DNA from: JAXDLK01 sp034666665
GTDB lineage: Bacteria; Desulfobacterota; Binatia; JACPRU01
Assembly (NCBI GenBank): GCA_034666665.1
Contig: JAXDLK010000068.1
Coordinates: 1-6,876, forward strand
Direction of reading: 5' to 3'
Length of the DNA stretch: 6,876 bases
This document shows, piece by piece, positions 1 to 5,893 of this stretch. The notes below the pieces were generated by a model. That model was given only the letters and a program-made list of their open reading frames with translations, made no database searches and was not told the origin of the DNA. A program made the position numbers and the translations under genes. Every line of letters begins with the position of its first letter. Position 1 is the first letter of the stretch.

Positions 1-273
1 TTCCTTGGTGAAGTCCTGCGTCTGCTGCGGCAGGTTCACGTCGTGCGCGCCGAGCTTCTCCATGGTGGCGACGGACAGCAGGAAGAAGAGCAGCACCGAG
101 AGCACGTCGACGAACGAGGTGATGTTCAGGACCGGCTCGGTCCAGCGGGTGCGGCGCGCGCGCCTCAGCTGGGACGGCCGCACGGGCTCGGCGTATTCGT
201 CCTCCATCTCGAGCAGCGCCTGCGGCGCCTCGTACTGGCTTCGACCGAGATGGCTGTCGTCCATCACGTCCAT
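1..273 (-). CDS. ExbD/TolR family proton-channel subunit, 3' end outside window
   Basis: ExbD/TolR proteins are single-pass inner-membrane proteins that pair with ExbB/TolQ pentamers and use proton flow to drive TonB- or Tol-type envelope work. The first 91 residues are visible. Residues 1-46 form a cytoplasmic tail with an acidic stretch (LLEMEDEYAEP) followed by a basic one (RRARRTR). One transmembrane helix at about 48-70 starts LNITSFVDVLSVLLFF; Asp56 matches the conserved channel aspartate of the family. After it, residues 78-82 (HDVNLP) resemble the family's first periplasmic segment. The ATG at 273 is preferred because AAAGG sits 7 nt upstream, overlapping the TAA of the ExbB gene; the ATG at 264 is less well placed. 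The tail before the helix is about twice as long as I recall for E. coli ExbD (about 22 residues). The periplasmic domain lies beyond the left edge, so ExbD, TolR and gliding-type homologues cannot be told apart. Confidence 0.9.
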   Translation of the reverse strand, partial: MDVMDDSHLGRSQYEAPQALLEMEDEYAEPVRPSQLRRARRTRWTEPVLNITSFVDVLSVLLFFLLSVATMEKLGAHDVNLPQQTQDFTKE

Positions 274-280
274 GAAGGGA

Positions 281-285
281 CCTTT
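281..285 (-). promoter_or_regulatory. Ribosome binding site of the ExbD-family gene, overlapping the ExbB stop
   Basis: AAAGG begins inside the TAA stop of the ExbB gene and lies 7 nt before ATG 273. It fixes the exbD start at 273 rather than the in-frame ATG at 264 and implies translation close behind that of ExbB. Confidence 0.7.
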
Positions 286-910
286 ACGCCACCTCTCGAC
301 GCGGCCTCAGCAGGTGAAACGTCTTCAGCGAGTACTCGTCGATCTCGTCGATCAGCTTCGTCGTCTTCGACTGCAGGAACGAGTAGACGAGAAGGCTCGG
401 GATCGCGATCACGAGTCCCAGGAACGTCGCGTTCAGCGCCAGGGCGATTCCCTGCGAGAGCATCTCGGCGCGGAGCGTGGGATCGGCGTTGGCGACGGCC
501 GCGAAGGCCTGGATGATGCCGCGCACGGTGCCGAGGAGCCCGATCAGCACGGCGACGTTCGCCGCCATCGACAGATAGTGCGTACGCCGCTCGATCCGCG
601 GGATCACCTCGAGGCTGGTCTCGTCCATCGCCTCCTTGATCCGCTGTGAGCTGCGGGCCGCCTCGACGAGGCCCGATTTGACGATCATCGGCAGCGGCGC
701 GTTGTCGCAGAGCTTGATCGCCTCATCGACCTGGCCCCCCTGGACGCGGTCGCGGATCTCCTTCCAGAATTCCTTGCCGTTGATGCTGTAGCGGAAGTTC
801 AGCACGTAGAAGCGCTCGATCGCGACCGCGAGCGCGAACACGCCGAGAGCGATCAGCAAGTACGCGAACAGCCCGCCGTGCTCGATCACTTGGCTGAGAA
901 ATTCGATCAT
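284..910 (-). CDS. MotA/TolQ/ExbB family proton channel protein
   Basis: A 208-aa inner-membrane protein of the ExbB/TolQ family, which forms the pentameric scaffold of a proton-driven motor with ExbD/TolR. Three hydrophobic helices have the family layout: helix 1 at about 14-36, a large cytoplasmic loop at 37-112, helix 2 at about 113-139 and helix 3 at about 154-178. Helix 2 contains the hallmark GLLGTV (124-129) followed by GIIQAF. Helix 3 runs ALNATFLGLVIAIPSLLVYS, with Thr162 at the position of the polar pore threonine of ExbB/TolQ and the typical AIP. The short cytoplasmic tail ends in RRREVA-like basic residues. The length is normal for the family. The ATG at 910 has a near-perfect AAGGAGG 9 nt upstream. 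It lies 27 nt after the secreted-protein gene and 10 nt before exbD, consistent with stoichiometric co-expression. TolQ, ExbB and AglR-type motility homologues cannot be separated from this protein alone. Confidence 0.95.
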   Translation of the reverse strand: MIEFLSQVIEHGGLFAYLLIALGVFALAVAIERFYVLNFRYSINGKEFWKEIRDRVQGGQVDEAIKLCDNAPLPMIVKSGLVEAARSSQRIKEAMDETSLEVIPRIERRTHYLSMAANVAVLIGLLGTVRGIIQAFAAVANADPTLRAEMLSQGIALALNATFLGLVIAIPSLLVYSFLQSKTTKLIDEIDEYSLKTFHLLRPRREVA

Positions 911-919
911 GGGTTCCGT

Positions 920-926
920 CCTCCTT
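920..926 (-). promoter_or_regulatory. Strong ribosome binding site of the ExbB-family gene
   Basis: AAGGAGG, an essentially perfect Shine-Dalgarno sequence, sits 9 nt before ATG 910 in the 27-nt gap after the small secreted-protein gene. It is the strongest site in the operon and suggests ExbB is made independently of coupling, at higher levels than the upstream proteins. Confidence 0.8.
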
Positions 927-937
927 CGACGAGTTCG

Positions 938-1273
938 TCACTCGGCCGGGATGCCGTGCTGATACAGTACCCGCGCCTCCTCCTCGAACCGGTCCTTGTC
1001 GATCGGCTCGAGGATGTCGGGGTAGAAGCGGAGCCGCCGTTTGTCGCTCGCCGTCTCGCGCTCCGCTTTGGGCAAGATGAAGAAGATCTTCGGCTTCTCG
1101 AGCTCGCCCCGGATCTGCGTCTCCTTCAGCCGGACGTCCGCGGCCGAGGGCTTCCCCGGCGCCGTGGCGCTGGCGGCCGGAGGCTTCTTCTGCGGCGCCG
1201 GTTCCTCGGCGGCGACCGGACCCGTCGCCAAGCTGAACGACGCCAGCGCCAAAGGCAAGATCGACCGCTTCAT
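938..1273 (-). CDS. Small predicted secreted protein of unknown function in a TPR/ExbBD operon
   Basis: An 111-aa protein I do not recognise as a named family. Residues 1-22 form a classic Sec signal peptide: MKR, a hydrophobic core (SILPLALASFSLATG), then PVAA followed by EE, with likely cleavage after Ala22. There is no lipobox cysteine, and the protein has no cysteines at all. Residues 23-46 are Pro/Ala/Lys-rich and probably disordered. The remainder (about 47-111) looks folded and charged, with a hydrophobic stretch PKIFFILP (61-68) and an acidic helix-like end around DILEPIDKDRFEEEARVLYQ (86-105). The ATG at 1273 overlaps the TGA of the TPR lipoprotein gene (ATGA), and GGGAGG lies 8 nt upstream. 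Its place between a TPR lipoprotein and ExbB suggests a periplasmic accessory of the motor; that role is inference. It is too short and lacks the transmembrane anchor expected of a TonB. Confidence 0.85.
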   Translation of the reverse strand: MKRSILPLALASFSLATGPVAAEEPAPQKKPPAASATAPGKPSAADVRLKETQIRGELEKPKIFFILPKAERETASDKRRLRFYPDILEPIDKDRFEEEARVLYQHGIPAE

Positions 1274-4200
1274 GCGTGATTCCTCCCGTCGCATTCGGCA
1301 CCGCGCGCGGACCGCGGACTCGCCGATCCGGCGGACGCGCGGGGAGTGATCACCTGCAGCCGCTCGCGGCTCTTCCTCACCCACTCGTCGTCGATCTTCC
1401 GCTCCTCCGCCGCCCGAACGGTGGCTCGGTACGCGTCGACCGCCTTCTGGAAGTACGGCCGTACGCTCTCGGCGAGCAGCCGATCGTACTCCGTTTCCTC
1501 TTCGGGCGTGAGCCCGGCCGGCTTCGGCGCTGCGAGCAGCGCGCTCGCGTGCGTCTCGTATGCCTTGCCGATGGCGTACGACGCCTGCGTCGCGATCGGC
1601 GAGAGTCCCGACGCGACCGCCGGCGTGTAGCGCTCGATCACCTGGTTCAGCAGCCGCTCCTTCTGCTTCGCGGTCTCGGTCACGGGCGGAACGATCTCCG
1701 CCGCCTCGAACTCCCGCTCGGCGACCTCGCCGAGCATCAGGTTCGCCTTCGCGACCGCGAACGCATAGGCCTGAGGGCCCTCGCCGAATACCCCGGGTCG
1801 AGCTCGCGAGAGGAACTGCTCGAGCGCGTAGCGAGCGCTCTCGCCGTCGCCGGCGTCCGCGGTTGCGACGCCGAGGTGGTAGAGCGCCTCGACGTTGCGG
1901 GACCCGCGCGGGCCGAGATCGGTCGAGGGATAGCGCGTCAGGAACTTCTCGAAGAGGCGCACCGTCTCGGAGGGCTGAGTCTGCTTGGCCGAGATCTTCG
2001 CCGCCAGGAAGAGGAGCTCCTCGCCCTTCGGATCGCTCACCAGATGGTCCGCGACCTGCTCGTAGACCGGCACGATCTCGGCTCCGGCGCCGGGCTTGGT
2101 CTGCAGGATCTCCGCCAGACGCACGGCGGCGTCGGGTCCGACGTCCGACGAGGGGTACTCGTGAAGCAGCCGATCGAGGAGGCCCGCCGCCTGGTCCCGG
2201 TTGCCCGCGGCGGCCGCGGCCACCGCGGAGTTGTAGAGCGCGCGCGGTGCCACGTCGCTCCCCGGCAGTCGATCGACGATCCTCAGGTAATCCGTCGCGG
2301 CTTCGCCGTGACGTTTCTCGCGGTCCGCCTTCTCCGCCTGCTGGAAGAGCGTCGTCGCGAAAAGGTTCTCGATCTCTCGCTGGCGCTCGCCGCCCGCGGC
2401 GCGGCCCTGCGCGAGCGCACGCTCGCTCCATTGCTGCGCCGCCGCCATGTCGCCGGCGCGGAAGTGCGCCTGCGCGACGAGGTCGTTCGCCTCGGACGCG
2501 AGCGGGTCCCCCGGATACGCTTTCGCGAGCCGCTCGAACGTTCCGATGGCCGCGGGATAGCGCTGCGTCTCGAGCAGCAGCTGGCCCTCCTTGAAGAGGA
2601 TCGCCGCGTTCTTGTTGCTCTGCGGGTTCAGCCCGACGTACTCCTCGTAGGCGCCGATCATCGAGTCGGCGAGGGGAAGCGGAAGCGGGCGCTTCTCGTT
2701 GCCGCCCCGCGCCGCGTCGGCCACCTTGTCGAGGCTCAAGATGCGGGCGAACGCGGCTTCCTCGCGGCGGGCCGGCTGCTGCGCTTGCGCCGCCGCCTGG
2801 CGGAAGGCGTCCGCGGCGCGAGCGTACTCGCCGGCCGCATAGAGCACCTGCGCGTAGCGGAACCGCTTCTCGCCGGCGCTCTTCGCGTCCGGAAACCGCT
2901 TCAGGTACTTCTCGTAGAGCGAGGTCGCGGTGCGGAGCTCCGCCGGGACTCCGCCTTCCTGCTTCTGACGTTCGAGCCCGCGGGCGTGGTAATAGCGGAT
3001 CGACCACGACAGCGCCTTCCGCGCCGAGGCGAGGGCCGCCTCGCGGTACTCTTGTTCCGGGTTCGCGCGCGCCCAAGGGGATCCGGCATCGTACTTGGTG
3101 AGCAGCTTCTCCCGGACGGCGGCCGCCTGCTCTGGTTGATGGAGCTCCTCGAGCACCTTCACCCACTCGAGCTCGAGCTTCGGTGCGTCGCGGTACGTCG
3201 GATACGCCGCGAGCAGCCGGTCGTACGTCTGCGATGCGGCCTGGAACTCCGATCGCTCCCGCTGCACCAGCGCCAGGCGGTGGAGGAGAGGAGCGGCGTA
3301 CGGCCGCGCGGCTCCGCCCTTCGTCTGTCGTCGCGAGAAGGCGACGAGCGCATCGGCGCCTCCGGAATCGGCATACACCCGCGCGATAATCTCGAGCGTC
3401 TCCTTGTAGAGGTCGTCGTTCTTGGTGTCCTGCACCTTCTCGAGCGCGGCGCGGCGAGGTCCGGGGAAGAAGAGGATCGGCGCCGGAGCGAACTCTCCGC
3501 CTTCGTGCTCGACCTGGCGCGCTTGCCGCTCGAGCAAGGTGCCGAGCACGCGCTTCGCGTCGTCGTAACGGTTCAGGTTGTAATAGACCCAGCCGAGCTT
3601 GAAGAGCGCCTTCGCCGTGAACGTCTGCTGGTTCCGGTTCAGCACCTCGCGGTAGTGCTTCTCCGCGTCCTCGAGTCGGTAGGACTCGAACGCGCTCTCG
3701 GCGAGCCGGAAGTGCGCCTCCGGCGCGTAGCGGCTGCGCGGGAACGTCGAGATGAGCTGCGTCAGGTAGCGCGTGCCCTCGGCGGCATTGCCCTCCTCGA
3801 GGTGGATGTAGCCGAGGTCGTAGAGCGCGTCCTCACGGAACGCGGAATCGGGGAACTCCTTCAGCAGCCGCTCGTAGACGGCCTTGGCGGAGGGATACCG
3901 CGGCTTCGGCTCGGGCGGCGGCGTCCGTCCGGCAGCCGCGTCGCGCTGGCGTTCCCGCTCGTAGCCGTCCTGCGCCCGTTCGAACTCGCGGCTCTCGCGG
4001 TCGAAGAGCAGGCGGCCGAGCAGGTAGAGCGCCTCGTCCTTCTCCTCGCGGCCGACGTCGGAGTACTCCTTCAGGATCTTCTCGTACTGCGCGATCGCTT
4101 TCTCGCGGCTCTCCCCCTCCGCACGCTCGAGCTCCGTCGGCGTCATCTCCTGGAGCGCCTCGCGCTGCGATTCGATGCGGCTCTCGAGCGCCCGCGCCTG

Positions 4201-4287
4201 GCGCCGCTTCGACCAGGAGTCGGCCATGCCGCATCCCGACGAGGCGGCTACCGTCGCGATGAGCGCGAGTGCGACCGGGCGGGTCAC
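1270..4287 (-). CDS. Large TPR-repeat lipoprotein
   Basis: A 1005-aa protein built mostly of tetratricopeptide repeats, helical hairpins that scaffold protein complexes. A short lipoprotein signal (TRPVALALIATVAASSGC) places the lipidated cysteine at residue 19, so it is probably membrane-anchored in the periplasm or outer membrane. The SSGC lipobox is acceptable but lacks the usual Leu at -3. Repeats resembling the YbgF/TPR_6 type appear at about 60-95, 131-182, 183-220 and 222-255 (e.g. AKAVYERLLKEFPDSAFRED, DAEKHYREVLNRN). More degenerate copies follow through most of the chain, such as ATSLYEKYLKRFPDAKSAGE and SETVRLFEKFLTRYPSTD. A Pro-rich linker lies near 119-132. The C-terminal region is a long helix-rich block (LTPEEETEYDRLLAESV and following), then an Ala/Ser/Arg tail. 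The GTG start at 4287 is chosen because it gives the lipoprotein signal, overlaps the upstream stop by 4 nt (GTGA), and has GGAG 10 nt upstream; the ATG 20 codons later would lose the signal. Function is unknown beyond scaffolding. Confidence 0.92.
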   Translation of the reverse strand: MTRPVALALIATVAASSGCGMADSWSKRRQARALESRIESQREALQEMTPTELERAEGESREKAIAQYEKILKEYSDVGREEKDEALYLLGRLLFDRESREFERAQDGYERERQRDAAAGRTPPPEPKPRYPSAKAVYERLLKEFPDSAFREDALYDLGYIHLEEGNAAEGTRYLTQLISTFPRSRYAPEAHFRLAESAFESYRLEDAEKHYREVLNRNQQTFTAKALFKLGWVYYNLNRYDDAKRVLGTLLERQARQVEHEGGEFAPAPILFFPGPRRAALEKVQDTKNDDLYKETLEIIARVYADSGGADALVAFSRRQTKGGAARPYAAPLLHRLALVQRERSEFQAASQTYDRLLAAYPTYRDAPKLELEWVKVLEELHQPEQAAAVREKLLTKYDAGSPWARANPEQEYREAALASARKALSWSIRYYHARGLERQKQEGGVPAELRTATSLYEKYLKRFPDAKSAGEKRFRYAQVLYAAGEYARAADAFRQAAAQAQQPARREEAAFARILSLDKVADAARGGNEKRPLPLPLADSMIGAYEEYVGLNPQSNKNAAILFKEGQLLLETQRYPAAIGTFERLAKAYPGDPLASEANDLVAQAHFRAGDMAAAQQWSERALAQGRAAGGERQREIENLFATTLFQQAEKADREKRHGEAATDYLRIVDRLPGSDVAPRALYNSAVAAAAAGNRDQAAGLLDRLLHEYPSSDVGPDAAVRLAEILQTKPGAGAEIVPVYEQVADHLVSDPKGEELLFLAAKISAKQTQPSETVRLFEKFLTRYPSTDLGPRGSRNVEALYHLGVATADAGDGESARYALEQFLSRARPGVFGEGPQAYAFAVAKANLMLGEVAEREFEAAEIVPPVTETAKQKERLLNQVIERYTPAVASGLSPIATQASYAIGKAYETHASALLAAPKPAGLTPEEETEYDRLLAESVRPYFQKAVDAYRATVRAAEERKIDDEWVRKSRERLQVITPRASAGSASPRSARGAECDGRNHA
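1282..1287 (-). promoter_or_regulatory. Ribosome binding site of the small secreted protein gene
   Basis: GGGAGG lies 8 nt before ATG 1273, inside the last codons of the TPR lipoprotein gene. It supports the start that overlaps the upstream stop (ATGA) and gives the signal peptide. Confidence 0.7.
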
Positions 4288-5726
4288 CGGAGGCCGGCTC
4301 CAACCGCGCCTCGCTCGCCGGCACGGACCCGCGCCTCCGCGACGGCGCGGACGACGCGGTACGCCTGCTCCCGCAGTCGACGGGCGCTCCGGCGCGCCGA
4401 CTCCTCGAGCGCGTGGTCGAGCGCCGCCCGGGCCCGCGATGCGAGGCCGGCGGAGCTCGTCCGCGCGCACCCACTCGCCAGACGTGCGAGCTCCGGCGGG
4501 TCGGGAGGCGGCCGCTCGCCGAGCAGGGACGCAGCCGCAGTGGCGCGGAGCGCGCGCGCCTCACAGGGCTCGCTCGCGGGACCCTGCCCGGCGAGGGCGA
4601 GCGCCGCGAGCGCTCGCGCGACCGCGGGATCGGGCGCGAAGAAAAAACGGTCCCCCCGACCGAGCGCCGCATCATTGGTGCCGGCGTCCCCCGGCCGTGC
4701 GGCCGCCGGTGCGGTCGCCAGGTTCCAGAGGGCGACCGGCGGCAGGCTGTGCCACAGGACCCGGGTGAGCGTGGTGAACCACGAGCCCGTTTCCGCCGCG
4801 GCCCGGGCGGCATGCCGCGCCGCCCATTGCCGGCGGGAACGCACGAGTGCTCGCGGCGGCCAGACGCGGCGGAGGGCCGCGGTGCGCGCGGCCCTCGCAT
4901 CCGGCGTACCGACGGATGCCTCCACCTCGGCCGCCAGATCGCGGAGCGAATGCTCGACCGCGGCGGCGGACTCGTCGGCGGTGTCGAGACGGCCGTCCTC
5001 GATCGCCGCAAGCGAGATCGCGACGCCGCCGGCCCTGCCCGCGGCCGGAGCGAAAGGGCCAATGGCCGGCCACGCGAGCAGCCGCTCCGCTTCCGCGTAT
5101 CGTCCGGCGTCGATCAGCAGCTCGCCGAGCGAGAGCGCTGCCCGCTCGCGCAGCACAGTCGATCCGCGGCTTCCGAACAGCGCCCGAGCGGCCTCGAGCG
5201 CGAGCTCGTCACGGCCGGCCGCGCTCGCGGCCTGCATCGCGAGCATGCGGGCGTACGGGTGGAATTCCGATCCGTCGGGGACGCTCTCCGCCCAGCTGCG
5301 CGCGTCCGCGGTGCGCCCTTCGACGAGCGCCGCCCGCGCCACCCGGTACGCCGCCTCGGCGAAGTCCTCGTCCTCGAGAGTCTCCCACGGCGCGCTCCGC
5401 GCCGCTTCGAGCATCGACCGCCGCCGCCCGGCGGCCTCGAGCGCCCGCAGCGTGCCGAGAAAAGCCGCGCCCGCGAATCGATCGTGACCCGGGATCGAGC
5501 GGAAGAGGGTCGCGGCCGCGTCGGGAAGGCCGAGCTCGTCGACGTCGTTCGCGACCAGGAAGCGCGTCACCTCACCCTCGCGGCCGCGGCGCGCGATCCC
5601 TTGAAGCCCGTCCACCGCAGAGATCGCCGGCTCGCGATCGGCGTAGCCCTCGACCATGTTCTCCAGGTCTCCTGCGTGGGATTCGGAGAGCAACTGAGCG
5701 AGCAGCAAGGCCAACGCGAGATCCAA
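4284..5726 (-). CDS. Predicted secreted helical-repeat (TPR-like) protein, first gene of the operon
   Basis: About 480 aa with the chosen TTG start; not assignable to a named family. The N-terminus (DLALALLLAQLLSESHAG) looks like a signal-peptide core with possible cleavage after SHA. TPR-like helix pairs are visible at about 122-150, 158-186 and 195-218 (e.g. SLGELLIDAGRYAEAERLL). The C-terminal half is very Ala/Arg-rich, contains an aromatic patch near WFTTLTRVLWHSLPPVALW, and has two cysteines (EPCEARA, ASGCART). The stop overlaps the GTG of the lipoprotein gene by 4 nt, so translation is probably coupled. The start is uncertain. The frame stays open to an ATG at 5864, but codons 5727-5864 use visibly more A/T third positions than the body, which argues they are non-coding. 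TTG at 5726 (GGGAG 12 nt upstream), TTG at 5786 and ATG at 5657 are alternatives; ATG 5657 would remove the signal. The TTG 5726 form has little positive charge before the hydrophobic core, which weakens that choice. Confidence 0.72.
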   Translation of the reverse strand: MDLALALLLAQLLSESHAGDLENMVEGYADREPAISAVDGLQGIARRGREGEVTRFLVANDVDELGLPDAAATLFRSIPGHDRFAGAAFLGTLRALEAAGRRRSMLEAARSAPWETLEDEDFAEAAYRVARAALVEGRTADARSWAESVPDGSEFHPYARMLAMQAASAAGRDELALEAARALFGSRGSTVLRERAALSLGELLIDAGRYAEAERLLAWPAIGPFAPAAGRAGGVAISLAAIEDGRLDTADESAAAVEHSLRDLAAEVEASVGTPDARAARTAALRRVWPPRALVRSRRQWAARHAARAAAETGSWFTTLTRVLWHSLPPVALWNLATAPAAARPGDAGTNDAALGRGDRFFFAPDPAVARALAALALAGQGPASEPCEARALRATAAASLLGERPPPDPPELARLASGCARTSSAGLASRARAALDHALEESARRSARRLREQAYRVVRAVAEARVRAGERGAVGAGLR

Positions 5727-5731
5727 AAGCG

Positions 5732-5744
5732 CGGGACGCTCCCG
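5732..5744 (-). promoter_or_regulatory. Small hairpin over the candidate ribosome binding site of the first operon gene
   Basis: CGGGA and TCCCG flank a 3-nt loop, a perfect 5-bp stem within the predicted leader. The only purine-rich candidate ribosome site for TTG 5726 (GGGAG, 5743-5739) lies inside it. Such short GC stems arise often by chance in GC-rich DNA, so a regulatory role is speculative. Confidence 0.25.
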
Positions 5745-5757
5745 GGACGAGCGGCCG

Positions 5758-5786
5758 ACAGTACCACCCGCCTGAAATAGGGGCAA
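5758..5786 (-). promoter_or_regulatory. Candidate sigma70-like promoter for the TPR/ExbBD operon
   Basis: On the minus strand, TTGCCC (5786-5781) and TACTGT (5763-5758) are separated by exactly 17 nt. Matches to consensus are 4/6 and 3/6. A start of transcription near 5751 would leave a leader of about 25 nt before the TTG at 5726. The match is modest and rests on position in a relatively AT-rich spacer; it depends on the start choice for the first gene. Confidence 0.35.
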
Positions 5787-5857
5787 GAAAAGCCATTTCG
5801 CGCACTTAGAAGCCTCGCTCGCCGCCGGCGCGGAGAAAGGCGAGGAGGCGCGACGCT

Positions 5858-5886
5858 TAGACACATGCGCGCCGAGCCGCTAAGAC
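5858..5886 (+). promoter_or_regulatory. Candidate promoter for the phosphatase gene, possibly leaderless
   Basis: TAGACA (5858-5863, 5/6 to TTGACA) and TAAGAC (5881-5886, 3/6 to TATAAT) are spaced by 17 nt. Transcription would start 7-8 nt after the -10, at 5893-5894, which is the GTG start codon itself. That agrees with the lack of a Shine-Dalgarno sequence. The -10 match is weak, so this remains a candidate. Confidence 0.35.
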
Positions 5887-5893
5887 GGCGCAC

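Noticed and set aside
1270..1350. A possible frameshift near the 3' end of the TPR lipoprotein, where the sequence turns Ala/Ser/Arg-rich
   Set aside because: The frame runs cleanly to a stop that overlaps the next start as ATGA, and a disordered tail over a downstream ribosome site is common.
938..3166. A 742-codon minus-strand frame running from inside the TPR lipoprotein gene to the end of the small secreted protein
   Set aside because: Only the last 111 codons are real. Upstream it is an Arg/Gly-rich out-of-frame reading of the TPR gene, and the signal peptide plus ribosome site mark the true start at 1273.
4288..4470. An upstream ATG extension (61 codons) of the TPR lipoprotein
   Set aside because: It would overlap the upstream gene by about 190 nt and bury the lipoprotein signal inside the protein; the GTG at 4287 gives a clean signal and a 4-nt overlap.
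1276..5487. A 1403-codon open frame on the + strand opposite the two TPR genes
   Set aside because: Its product is Arg/Leu/Ala-rich low complexity with no domain, and it spans two well-supported minus-strand genes. Long antisense frames are expected when the real gene has G/C at nearly every third position.
5870..5890. An imperfect inverted repeat CGCCG/CGGCG just before the phosphatase start
   Set aside because: The arms are only 5 bp and made of G/C, which is frequent by chance here, and there is no T-tract to make it a terminator.
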